From NCBI RefSeq assembly GCF_000281045.1, contig NW_008246156.1, positions 8,760 to 41,210 of the forward strand: DNA of 32,451 nt, in the 5' to 3' direction. Position 1 is the stretch's first letter. Every line of letters starts with the position of its first letter. The notes under the pieces are model-generated. The model was not told where the DNA came from. It did no database searches and saw only the letters and a program-made list of their open reading frames with translations. A program made the position numbers and the translations under genes. The stretch comes from Saprolegnia diclina VS20. Lineage: Eukaryota; Oomycota; Saprolegniomycetes; Saprolegniales; Saprolegniaceae. Below, piece by piece: positions 1 through 11,421 of this stretch.

Positions 1-1135
1 CCTCGCTTTCCGTACTCTCCAAAGCGTCCTCTACCACTGTGCCAAGTCTTGGACATTTCGTTTTCGAACGCAAAGTGGTCGATCGCGCGGCCTGGCGATG
101 CTGCATCAGATATCCGGATAATGTGGCTAATAACACGCAAGCTGTCGCGGTGCGTTCCCGCTTGCGATTTTATGGCAAACCTCGGTCAAAATACAAAATG
201 GCTCCTACGTCGTAGAGTGATTAAGTTTGCTTTGTATAGCACGGAGCACCAAGTTGCACCGTCGTGCGCGGCCTACAGCGCTCGAAACTCGTATCCAAAG
301 TGATGCCGAATTGCACTATTTGTGGCACCATGAGGAGCTTATACATGGCACATGCCATTTTCAAGAAAGGATACGATGGAAGATGACTCATTCGCAGCCT
401 TCTTGGGGAGCCCGACGACGCTCTCTTTAACGAAATACATAAATATTGTTTGCGCCCTTGTTTTGAAAAGGTCCTGTGGGCGAGCGGACAACATCTTTGA
501 GCGGCCCAAGCCGACGCAGCGGACGAGAAGTCACTTGCATGATTCACCCTCAGTTACCACCAGTACGAGCATTTTGTGCGCGTACTTGGCGAATTCCCCG
601 CGTTTGGCAGCGGATGGAGCGATTCGGGACGTACAGCGATGGCGATAGGCCCTGTCGAAGCGACAATCGAGCACATACCAAAGGCAGTCGAGAGCACCGT
701 GTCGCATCATGGTGATGTGCGCTGCACCTGGCGTCCCGATGCGCTTCGGGCCAGAGGAATGTGGGAACATCAGGTCGCCACCTTCATAGGCCAACGGTAA
801 CTCGAGAAGAAGCCAGCCACACTTGTTGCGCGAGTTCGAAGGCTCAATCGTCGACCTGACGCTGTCAAGCACAAGGTGTGAGCGGCCTCGCTAGTTGATC
901 CATCGTACAGTGAGCTCCAGTCCGTGAGAAGATCCCACCCGCTGCCCTCGTCCGAGATCTCACTGTCAAAATCAAAACGCATATCCGGTTTCCAGATACA
1001 AGATCGCCAAGCATTCTAGCGACCTCTGGGTTCCGACTGTTCAATACTGCGCCAACGGCTTGGTCTCTAGATCCTTGCTCAGTGTCTCCTCCTCCACGGT
1101 GTACACGGTCGAGGTGGGATTGATGGTTTGTTCAT
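1..1135. other. Gene-poor left end; possible oxygenase relic
   Basis: No intact gene is supported here. On the minus strand around 872-531 an open frame carries LLLELPLAYEGGDLMF followed by a GTPGAA segment. This resembles the strand before the active-site turn of 2OG-Fe(II) oxygenases (prolyl-4-hydroxylase-like proteins, common in oomycetes). I cannot find the HxD iron ligands or a continuing domain in a consistent frame. It could be a decayed fragment or chance. The rest shows only short, uncharacteristic frames on both strands. Confidence 0.4.
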
Positions 1136-2663
1136 CTACCGGATGCCGCAGTGGGTCGAAAAGTGCGCTGTGGACCCGAACCGCGCCGGCGTGGCGCCCT
1201 TGGGCGTAAAGACGTTCCAGAACCGCAGCGTCTCGTCCGCTGCCGCCGAGACGACCGAGCCGCCGTCCGGTGAGAGCGCAATGTGCAGGACGCGTGCCGT
1301 GTGGCCCGTGAACTCGCGCAGGCGGGCCATGCGAGGGTAGCTCCAGAGACAGAGCTCGTTCTGGGAAAAGCCGTGCGACGAGAGGAGTTCGCGCTCGTAC
1401 GGGGACCAGAGCAGTCCACAAACCTGGGAGCCGGTGTGCACGCTCTGCAGCGCCATGCCCGAAGCTCCGTTCCAGAACTTGATGCAGCGATCGGCCGTGC
1501 CACCGCCCGACGCCAGCAAATGGCGCTCCCACGGACACCACGCGAGGGCCTTGACCGCAGCCGTGTGTTCCTGCAGCGTGCAGCGGGGCGACGATACGTG
1601 CATTGCTGCATCCCAGAGGCTCAAGCTAGGAGAGGTTTAGAAGCGAGCGCTCGGAAAAGACAGTACCAGTTGTCGTTGCCGCCTGACGCGAGCGTCTTGC
1701 CGTCGGGCGACCACGCTAGGCCGCAGATCTCTTGTGTGTGGCCGCACAGCGTCGAGACCGCATACGGTGTGCTTCGGAGGTCGTGGTATCGAATCTAGGA
1801 AGCCTGTGTATGGACCAGTATGTCAACCATGAAGCTACCTTGGTGTCGCGCGACCCGGACGCGAGGATCGAGGCCGACGCGTTGTGCGAGAGAGCGCCGA
1901 TGCGCTCGCCGTGGCCGTCGAGGGTGCGTATGCGCTTGGAGCCGATGATGTCCCAGATCTGGAGCTCGGCCTTGCATGTCCCGACAGCGAGCTGTCGGTC
2001 GCTTGTCCACGCGACCGACGTCACATAGTCGTTGGGCGTCGTGGTCGCCGCCTGGAGCACCTGGATGCTGCCTGTATCGACGTTGTAGAGATACACGAGC
2101 TGACCCAGAGCGACAGCGAGCACGTTCTCCGAGCCCCACGCCACGAGGTTCAAGTAGTAATCGTCGCGCAGGTCTGGCGCGTCCAAAATGCGCGTCGGAA
2201 CGGTAGGTATATGACGCCCTCCACTGTGCGACGTGTCGAGCTCGGGGTGGCGAAGGCGTGCCAGTGGCTCTGGCACCGTTCGCGGTCGCGGCCGGTAGCG
2301 CAGAAGACGTGTACCTTCCTCTGGCGACGCGACGAGGTGGGCCATGAGCATGTCGCGGTGCGTTGGCACTGGTTCCGGGCTCGCCATGACGTCCGGTTCA
2401 GCCATAAGGTACGCGCAGTAGTCCAGGTTCATGGCACCACGCAGCGGAATGAACCGGTCGGGCAGCTACGGCAATCCACTTCAGATATGCGAGTGCAGGC
2501 GCCCATGTACCTGCTTCCCGAGACGCGTCGGGCGGCGCGCTTGGCGTGTGCCATGCACCGGCGTCGGGAGGCGGAACGTCGGGCTGAGCGCGCGCCGGGG
2601 CAGCGGGACGTCGAGCGCGGTGACGGACTTGCGCCGGCGCGTCGCGTCTCGGGCTGCCACCAT
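1136..2663 (-). CDS. CDC20: CDC20, WD40 activator of the anaphase-promoting complex
   Basis: This is the substrate-recruiting co-activator of the APC/C ubiquitin ligase, which drives anaphase entry. Four exons are inferred: 2663-2511, 2465-1839, 1794-1667 and 1625-1136 (introns 45, 44 and 41 nt), giving 465 aa. The C-box DRFIPLR is at residues 54-60, followed by [12 protein letters not shown] basic LLRYRPRPR stretch sits where the Mad2-interacting motif is expected. [19 protein letters not shown] opens the seven-bladed WD40 propeller. Later blades show [30 protein letters not shown] and [12 protein letters not shown]. The protein ends in HCGIR, the Ile-Arg tail that docks on APC/C TPR subunits (human CDC20 ends HQGIR). 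The start at 2663 (MVAARDAT) gives a typical short N-terminus. An in-frame start at 2843 would add 60 residues. I prefer CDC20 over CDH1 because of the [11 protein letters not shown] block and the tail. Only the N-terminus is uncertain. Confidence 0.93.
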
Positions 2664-3182
2664 TGTCCCCGATTCGATATTCCATGACGGACGCAAGATT
2701 CGTCCGTTTCGGAACCGAATAGGCGATAGCCAGCCGTGGGACGTAGCTGAGAAATCCACTGGATCGCCAACGTGGCGCCCTGCGGTGCCAGCGCCAACCT
2801 GCAACTGCCGCCTGGACGCCTGCGCTCTGAAGTCACGCATCATGACGTGAACGCAAGATACGGCAGCAACATGAATGGTACAAGTCCAGGACAGAACGCC
2901 AACAACCTGCCATCGAATCTAGCTCTGGCAATCGGCTCGAGGACGGCACAAGAGCTGCGAGCTGGCCAGGACACCACAAGCCTTGTCGCACGCTGGAGTT
3001 CCAGGTCGACCGTCGTTGCCAAGACTCGCAGGTCAACTGCCTGTGCATGCAATGTCGAGTGGCGCAACGATGATGCATTGCACATCGAGGTTGGCACAGC
3101 AATGCACGCTGGGTGGGCTACCTTCGCGAGGCCGGATCGACAACGGCCACCATATAGAGCTGTATTACGGAGTACTGAGCGG
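2664..3182. other. Intergenic: CDC20 upstream region
   Basis: This 519-bp stretch lies between the NDUFS5-like stop and the preferred CDC20 start, both on the minus strand. The CDC20 reading frame stays open to an ATG at 2843, so up to 180 bp could be coding. Beyond that I see only short frames without recognisable motifs. It presumably holds the CDC20 promoter and the 3' end of the upstream gene. Confidence 0.5.
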
Positions 3183-3506
3183 CTAATGATGCGGCGCGCT
3201 GCTGCTGCCGAGGCCCTTGGCTTCGCGGTCCTGCTGGACAACCATGGCGTTCATGCGCGAGAACTACGTTTGAAGCCATGAGCCTATGAATGCGCAAGGA
3301 GTGTGCTTGGACCTACCTCCTTCTTGTGGTGGAGGCACTCGAGGTAGTCTTCAACGGGGGCGGCGCACGAGCCCGGAAGGTCCGCTTCGCGCTACGCAGC
3401 CATGAGCTTTGCCACGTCAGGAAGCACGTACGTTGCAGCGCTCGACCTCCTTCCAGAAGGAGTAGCACCGGTTGGCCGTGCCCTTGAACCCAAAGCCCGA
3501 CGACAT
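3183..3506 (-). CDS. NDUFS5: NDUFS5-like subunit of mitochondrial complex I
   Basis: This small split gene has three exons, 3506-3432, 3391-3317 and 3263-3183 (introns 40 and 53 nt), encoding 76 aa. It shows a twin CX9C motif: Cys14 and Cys24 in RCYSFWKEVERC, then Cys34 and Cys44 in CAAPVEDYLEC. This is followed by LHHKKE and FSRMNAM. The arrangement C-x9-C ... DYxECLHHxK is that of NDUFS5 (15-kDa subunit), an accessory subunit on the intermembrane-space side of NADH:ubiquinone oxidoreductase. Such proteins are imported and oxidised by the MIA40 pathway and lack a cleaved presequence, as here. Both introns use GT and TAG, and each exon is a whole number of codons. It lies upstream of CDC20 in the same orientation. 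The alternative is another twin-CX9C protein, but DYLECLHHKKE favours NDUFS5. Confidence 0.85.
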
Positions 3507-4001
3507 CTTCGACAATTCGCAATTAACGGCCAGGACGCCGTCGCCTCTCAGACATCATACTCCATTTCGCGGGTTTATCCGGACTCTATCCGGTGCGCGG
3601 TATCTTGGCATCTCAAGAGCATCATCAACGCTCAGCATCGCCCACACTGGTCGTCGCCCGCGCTCCGGATCGACGAAGCTCACGTCGTCGCCATGTCTAT
3701 AGTATACCTGGTCGCTACTAGAGCCTGCTAGCTCCTTGCGCGTGCGCCTAGCTCTGCATGGGCTCAACCTCGTAGGATCTGGCGAGGGCTCGTGCAGCAA
3801 CAATGGCCACGGACGCGGCAATAGTGGTCGCAGTAGTGTACGTCACGGGCACCGAGAACGACAACCTGCAGAGGGTAGTAGGGACGCGCAGAGACGAAGG
3901 TGTCCTAGCGCCAAGTCGAACGGGTGTGGCTGTCGCCTGTTCACATTCGTCGTGTTTTGACGTAATAAAGAAGCATTCTCTACAACTACCAAGGGGATCA
4001 T
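3507..4001. other. Intergenic, unresolved open frames
   Basis: This 495-bp stretch lies between NDUFS5-like and bL12m. On the minus strand one frame reads an Ala/Ile/Val-rich stretch (TTIAASVAIVAARALARSYE near 3830-3770). A second frame at 3820-3555 reads DQVYYRHGDDVSFVDPE. They could be exons of a small membrane protein, but I found no start codon and no splice path that joins them. AATAAA occurs at 3964-3969 on the plus strand, with no convincing plus-strand gene before it. Nothing here is firmly supported. Confidence 0.35.
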
Positions 4002-4574
4002 CTATTCCAATTCACCGACACCGCCGATCTCCGCGATCTTGGCCAGGAGTTCGTCGGCCTCGGCCTTCTTCACATCCTTCTTGAGCACGGCCGGGACGTT
4101 CTCCACAAGCTCCTTCGCTTCCTTGAGGCCGAGACCCGTGATGGCGCGGATCTCCTTGATGACCTTGATCTTGTTCTTGGCATCAAAGCTCACGAGCTTG
4201 ACGTCGAAAGCCGTCTTCTCTTCCTTGACCTCTTCCTCGACAGCCGCGCCGCCGCCGCCACCGCCCATGGCAAAGCCCATTTCCGGGATGTCAAACTTGA
4301 TCTAAGACAAGGCGCGAGCATGAGCCATGACCATACGCATGCGGTGACACGGTACCTGAACGGCCTTGGAGAGCTCGGCGATTTCGATCATGTTGAGCTC
4401 GCAGATGAGGTTGAGCGCATGCTGGACACGCGGCGAGACGTCGAGCTCGTTGTTCATCATCTGGGCCTGTTCGGCCGAGGGCTCCTTCACCTCAAGGAAG
4501 CGGGGCAGCGACGACGAGATGGAGCGACGCGCATGGCGCGAGAGCGTCGAGCGAAGGGCAACACGAGCAAGCAT
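4002..4574 (-). CDS. MRPL12: Mitochondrial ribosomal protein bL12m (L7/L12)
   Basis: This is the stalk protein of the mitochondrial large ribosomal subunit, which recruits translational GTPases. There are two exons, 4574-4356 and 4301-4002, with a 54-nt intron, giving 172 aa. Residues 1 to about 26 ([20 protein letters not shown]) form an Arg/Ser-rich mitochondrial targeting sequence. The N-terminal dimerisation helices follow ([20 protein letters not shown]). A glycine-rich hinge with GGGGGG comes next. The C-terminal domain, about residues 103-172, contains [28 protein letters not shown] and the [10 protein letters not shown] end typical of L7/L12. The presequence distinguishes it from a plastid or bacterial copy. 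The start is the first ATG, and the intron falls between the dimerisation domain and the hinge. Confidence 0.95.
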
Positions 4575-5006
4575 GGGAATTTGTTATGAAGCAACGACTG
4601 GTGAAAAACCGCCTTCCTCCCACACCCAATTGTACGACTGCGTACACCGTACGTACATTCCAGGCATACAAAGCACAAGATAAAAAGACGTACATGGCCA
4701 CAGTACATGATCAAGTATGTGTTTTCACAGTATTACGCGCCGGATCGAGGCCCGGGGTTAAAGGGTTAAACCCATTCGCCCCACTCGTCCGAGCCTCCCA
4801 TGTTGCAGCGACAATTGCAGCTATAAAGCACGACAATGTATACCAATCACTGGACGCTCCTCCGATTGATGACATCGACGCGGCGCCAAGTACGTTTAAA
4901 CACATGTGCGAAGATCGCAAAACACTTTAATGTCGATGCGCCGGGCGACAATGTCGGCCAAATTGGACGATGAGGAGTGTATCATCAAGGTTACGAGTCA
5001 AGCAGG
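4575..5006. other. Intergenic: bL12m promoter and poly(A) polymerase 3' side
   Basis: This 432-bp stretch separates bL12m from the poly(A) polymerase stop. It contains the palindrome-like GGGTTAAAGGGTTAAACCC near 4756-4774 and several short frames with no recognisable protein. The poly(A) polymerase frame ends at TAA 5009-5007. A GT at the RRKRY codons could in principle allow an alternative 3' exon, but none is needed. Confidence 0.5.
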
Positions 5007-6931
<1,925 letters not shown>

Positions 6932-7009
6932 CGCTGCTGTTTCACTGGTCTTCAAGTGAAGGTTGTGATTGGCCGAAATGCAATTGTGGACTTTGGACCA
7001 ATCCGTGCC
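6932..7009. promoter_or_regulatory. 78-bp bidirectional promoter, poly(A) polymerase / exportin-4
   Basis: Only 78 bp separate the divergent start codons at 6931 (minus) and 7010 (plus). Core promoters and both 5' leaders must fit here or overlap the coding regions. Two ATTGG/CCAAT-like pentamers are visible (GATTGGCC near 6967 and GGACCAATCC near 6996). No TATA box is seen. The role is inferred from geometry only. Confidence 0.7.
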
Positions 7010-10000
7010 ATGGACGTCGTCGAGCGAGCCTGCGCGGCCTTTGCCGCGAGCACGTCGTCGGCCGAGCGCCAGGCCGCGGAGGAGGTCCTCATGGCCTTCA
7101 AACAGAGCCCTAACGCGCGCGCCGACGCCCTCCACCTGCTCACGCACAGCAGCGTGCCCCTCGCCCAGTTCCACGCGCTCACAACGCTGCGCGAGCTCAG
7201 CCTCTTGGACCGCGTCTCGCCCGCCGAGCGTTCGGAGGCCATCCACTTCTTGCTGCAGCACGCCTGCAGTGCCTACGCGCAGCTGCCACCGTTCGTGGCG
7301 ACGCCGCTCCTCGTGACGACGGCCGTTTTGATGAAGCGCAACTGGCTCGCGCAGCCCGCACCCGACCGGCGCCAGCTCCTCACCAACATTGCAGGCCTGT
7401 ACCAGTCGACGGACGTGCCGCAGGCCAACCTCATTGCGACCAAGCTCCTTCTCGCGTTTGTCTCGGAGATGACGGGCGGCTCGGACAAGAAGGCGTCGGC
7501 GATGGGCCAGCCGCTGGCGTTCCACCAAGCGTGTCGCCGGGCGCTCGAGGACGACGGGCTTCGCGACATTCTGGCGCTGGCGCTCTCGCTCATCCAGCAA
7601 CCACTCGCGCCAGAGGTGCTCCACCACGCGTATCTTCTCTGCGTTGAGGTCCTCAGCTGGCACGAGATCACAAGCGACGGCCCCCAGAGCACCTCGTCGT
7701 GCTTGATCGTACTGCCCAACGACCACTGGAAGCCGCTACTTCTGCAGCCAGAGACCTTGCTGCACGCGATGCAGCAGAGCTACACACAGTACCCGAACGA
7801 AGCCAACCTCCGGCACGCGATCCGCCAGTTCATTTTGCAGCTGGCGTCGCTCTCGGGCGGCTTCTTTGCGTCGACGGCCGAGCACCTCGGATACCTCCAG
7901 AGCTTTTTTGGTCGCGCGCTCAGCCTCTTGGAGAACCACCTCGGTAGCGCGACGAAGGAAGCCGAGGTCATTGATCTGTGTCAGCTGACGCTGCGCATCT
8001 GCAGCAACTGGGGCTGCCTCAAGACAACCGAGATGGCGGCGCCTCTCATTGAAGCGAGCACGCGTCTCAGCTGCACCTTGCTGCAGCTCGCGATCGCCGA
8101 CGCGGGCGAAACGTTGACGGCGTCGGACCTCTGGGAGATGGAAGGTCTCGACGTGCTCATGGACGCGTGGAGCATCGTCATTCGACAGTGCGGTGACACG
8201 CACCCGAGCCTCCATGACGCGACCACGTCGGTCGTCTCGCTCTACTTGCAGCTGCGCCTTCGCATGTGCGGCCTCGACGCCGACGAAGACGAGCTCGACG
8301 ATATGGAAGAGCAGGTGAGCAAGACCGTCGTCGAGCAGGTCGAGCTCGTCTCGGCGCTCGCCCGGCTTCAGCCGACGCAGACCCTCACGCTCCTTCGCAC
8401 CCTCCTCGTACGCTCCGATCTCTGCGTCATTGACTCATGCTGTCGTTTTGGTTCTGGTAGACGGATGCGATTGCCGAGCGCGCGCGGTTTCCGCAGCCCG
8501 ACGTCGCCAACGCCGCGTACAGCCAGCTCCTCGAGCGGCTGCATTTCCTCGTGCTCTTTGCCGGCATCGTCCTCGCCGACGACTACCATGGCGAGACGCC
8601 CGAGATGCCCACGTGCTACGCCGGCGTCGCACCGCTCGTCACCGACGTTCTCGGGCAGCTGCTGCAACTCGTCATGGACGAGACAGCCCACGTTGAGCGC
8701 CAGCCGGCGTCGCCCGCGCTAAGCCCGTTCCTCTCGGAGCAGCTCCTCCAGACGCTCACGCGCGTGAGCATGACGTACTTCTGCCGCGACGCGACGGCGG
8801 TTGCTGCTGCGTTTCCGCCGGCGTCGGTCGTGCAAGTGCTGCTCCAGACCGCGGCCGTGTACCTCACCTCGTGGCCGTCGCAGCCGCACGTAGTGGCCAA
8901 CGTGGTCGAGAACCTATTGACGTTTCCGAGTACAACGGCCGCGGCGCACGCGCTGAGCTCGCCGCCCTTTGAGGGGCTTGTTCGTGCGGCGTTTACACCG
9001 ACCGATCCGACGCTGCGTCGCCTCCCGTCGCAAAGCCGCGGCACTGTCGTCGAAGCGCTCGTGCGCATCCTTGTCGTGTCGCCGTCGTCGGCTGGCAGTC
9101 TCAAGCCGCTCACAGCACCGTGGCTCGATGCCCTCCAGAGCCTCGCGGCGACGGCCAAGCCCAACACGGCCCACGAAGTCCAGGTCGAGCTGCTCTTGGA
9201 GATGCTCTCGGGCGTCGCGCGGGCAACCGAGAGCCGCAGTCACGGCTACATCACGCAGATCGTGCTGCCCTTCGTTCCGGTCGTTGTGCAGCTGCTCCAC
9301 ACGTACCATGGCGTCGCTGTCCTCGTCGCATTGGTGCTCAAGTTTGCGTGCGACTTTGTCGAGGCCAACCTCGCGTACGTCGAGGCAAGTGACGCGCTCT
9401 GCGTCTACAACGGGTGCCACGAACTCATTCGCGCGTACTGCCGCTACAACCAAGGCGCGTCGACGCACAGCGCCAACGCCGAGGAGGAGAACTTTGAAGA
9501 CGTGCTCATGCTGCTCACGCTGCTCAGCCACTTGGTCTCCAAGGACGTGATTGATTTTGCCGACACGACGACCTCGACTTCGGTAAACGTGTATTTTATG
9601 ATTGGAATTCACAAATTTGTGCTAGGCGACGATCGTGGCGGAAGTGGTGTTTGCGGGCCTCCACCAAGTGATTCCGCTCATGACGGCGGCCTTGCTGCAG
9701 TACCCGCGACTGAGTCTGCAGTACTTTACGCTCGTCTCGTACCTCGTCGACGTCTACCCGGAGAAGCTCTTGCTCCTCTCGCCGGCGCTTCTCGACATGC
9801 TCCTCCAGTCGCTCGTTGTCGGCATGCAGCACACGGCGCCCGAGATCGTGCGCTATAGCTTCCAGGCGGTCGGCGAGCTCGCGTCGTACCACTACAAGCA
9901 CCCGACGCCGACCGCCGGGCTCTTTGTGACCTTTGTCAACGGCATCTTCCGCATGCTCGTCTTCGAGAGCTGCGCCAGTAGCGTCCTCGATGGCTGCGCC

Positions 10001-10243
10001 GTCGCGCTCTACCCGCTGCTGCTCTTGTTGCGCGGTCAGTTTTTTCAAATCGCCACCGACTTTTGCGCGGCCAACGAGATGGGCCCCGAGCTGCGGGAGC
10101 AGGTCATGGCGGCCTTTAGCCAGCTCAGCCAGCACGTCGTCGAGGGCGACTCGGTCGGCGCCACGCGCAAGCTCCGTGCAGCGTTCAAGTCGCAGGTCTA
10201 CGCGTTCGCGGCGCATGTCCGCGGGTACATTCAGATGAAGTAG
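7010..10243 (+). CDS. XPO4: Exportin-4, importin-beta family nuclear transport receptor
   Basis: This is a RanGTP-dependent transport receptor; in animals it exports eIF5A and SMAD3. Exons are 7010-8407, 8461-9582 and 9626-10243 (introns 53 and 43 nt, both phase 0), giving 1045 aa against about 1150 in human. The whole chain is helical, HEAT-like repeats. Diagnostic similarity is strongest at GQPLAFHQACRRALEDDGLR (human GLSMEFHGNCKRVFQEEDLR), LLADD/GETP in the middle (here LADDYHGETPEMP), and LVDVYPEKL near the C-terminus. The start at 7010 (MDVVERACAAF) matches the expected N-terminal helix and has a G at +4. The frame is open further upstream, but that stretch overlaps poly(A) polymerase exon 1. 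CRM1 and exportin-7 are possible alternatives, but the matches favour exportin-4. Confidence 0.9.
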
Positions 10244-10311
10244 ACGACGTTGCCGTCAACGTCAACACGAAATCTCACACTACACTTTGTTTCCATTGAC
10301 AGAGATGCATC

Positions 10312-10567
10312 TTACTTGGCCGCGTCCTTGGCCTGCTGCTGCTTCTTGGCAAGGATCTCCTTGTTCCACGCGTCGGCGTCGGTCGTCGAGAAGGACGCTT
10401 CCTTGTTCTTGTCGTAGAGGTACCAGCCCACGGCAAGGCCCGCCGCCGCCGCCCACGAGCCCACCCTAGCCAATGTGCATGAGCAACCCGTGGCAGCAGC
10501 CTCGGGCGTCGTACTTGAAGGCGCGCGACTGCCCCGTGCCCCAGATCGTCTTCAAGAGGTCTGCCAT
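10312..10567 (-). CDS. Small single-pass membrane protein, 68 aa
   Basis: Two exons, 10567-10515 and 10465-10312, are joined across a 49-nt GT...TAG intron and give 68 aa. The order is a short amphipathic N-terminus (MADLLKTIWGTGQ), one hydrophobic segment at about residues 19-35 (VGSWAAAAGLAVGWYLY), then a charged tail rich in Lys, Gln and Ala (KEILAKKQQQAKDAAK). Size and layout resemble small mitochondrial inner-membrane subunits or assembly factors, but I do not recognise a family. It is convergent with exportin-4, with 68 bp between stops. It is divergent from another tiny gene, with 173 bp between starts. The intact splice, low-complexity-free hydrophobic segment and phase match support it as real. 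Confidence 0.7.
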
Positions 10568-10740
10568 TGCTGCCGTCGGTCGCCGAAATCCAAATTCGAC
10601 GCAAAAATAAGTTTGGCGGTTGGGTGGGCCTTTTATGCACCGGGCTGGCCAATGGCCTTGCGTTGTTTCTTGCATTTTGGCCAATGGCCTTGCGACGCCG
10701 AGGCCGGGGCTTTTGTGGTGGCAGTCAAGAAATCGTCAGC
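10568..10740. promoter_or_regulatory. Bidirectional promoter with duplicated CCAAT element
   Basis: This 173-bp region separates the divergent starts at 10567 and 10741. It holds two exact copies of TGGCCAATGGCCTTGCG at 10646-10662 and 10678-10694, 32 bp apart. Each copy has a CCAAT core flanked by GGCC. Such spacing, about three helical turns, would place two bound factors on one face of the DNA (inference). Confidence 0.7.
10646..10694. repeat. Two exact 17-bp direct repeats (CCAAT-containing)
   Basis: Copies at 10646-10662 and 10678-10694 are identical (TGGCCAATGGCCTTGCG). They are separated by 15 bp of unrelated sequence within the shared promoter of two small genes. Confidence 0.95.
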
Positions 10741-11015
10741 ATGGTCCGCATCGTCTGCAACAAGTTCCGCGCGTCGTCGCTCTTCGCCGCGGCCCCGAAG
10801 CTCATCAAGGGCCTCCCCGTGCATGCGTTCAAGATCGCCGAGCCGACGGTCTCGATCACCAAGGTCGCCAAGTACGTCGTTTCTACTCACGCCCCCGACC
10901 TCATTCCTCTTCTCTCACCAGGTCGGTCGCCTTCAAGCGCACGATCGCCCACGCTACGAGCGCGACCCGTGCTGTGCCCAACGTCGAGAAGGCCTTTACG
11001 CGTGCTGCCTTCTAA
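10741..11015 (+). CDS. Small basic protein, 74 aa, unknown function
   Basis: Exons 10741-10871 and 10922-11015 are joined across a 50-nt GTACGT...CCAG intron and give 74 aa ending in FTRAAF. The product is basic and rich in Ala, Lys, Val and Arg, with few acidic residues. The N-terminus (MVRIVCNKFRASSLFAAAPK) could be an amphipathic mitochondrial targeting helix. No domain is recognised. It shares a promoter with the 68-aa membrane protein, so co-expression is likely and a joint mitochondrial role is possible (inference). The intron acceptor is CAG, a minority type in this window. It could also be a mis-threaded small gene, but spliced length, stop and codon bias are consistent. Confidence 0.55.
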
Positions 11016-11421
11016 ATGTTACCCTAGACATGGCGAGCCCTTTAACCATTCGTCCGGTCAACAAGGGCATCGTTCTACTCTTCGTGCTCGTTTTGTCGTC
11101 TAGCGCATGGTCAGCTTGGCGTGGACGACGCTGTCATGTTTCTCAAACGACGGCCATACATCATGGCTGCTGACATGCAGGTGCAATGAGCGGTCGCCCG
11201 CTGGAGCTCTCAACAAGCAGGCAGGCAGACACAAGCAATCACATATTCTAGGAAGTTGTGCCACTGGTAGCCCATTGCGTGATACACCTCTGTCACCAAC
11301 TCTACGAGGAGGCGACTGACATCTCTCGAGTCGTTGTGTACGGGTGTACTCTTTAATCGTACAAGTTGACTGTAGGACCAGGCTTCGTTAAAGACAAAAT
11401 GAGCATGTTTAGAGTTACGGG
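11016..11421. other. Intergenic, convergent 3' ends
   Basis: This 406-bp stretch lies between the 3' ends of the 74-aa gene (plus) and secreted paralog A (minus). I see short frames only, no repeats and no recognisable RNA gene. Confidence 0.5.

Noticed and set aside
1884-2687. A 267-codon plus-strand frame opposite CDC20
   Set aside because: It is antisense to unmistakable WD40 repeats and has no motif of its own.
4756-4774. GGGTTAAAGGGTTAAACCC as an interstitial telomere repeat
   Set aside because: It does not match the TTTAGGG-type unit and is present once. It is more like a short imperfect palindrome.
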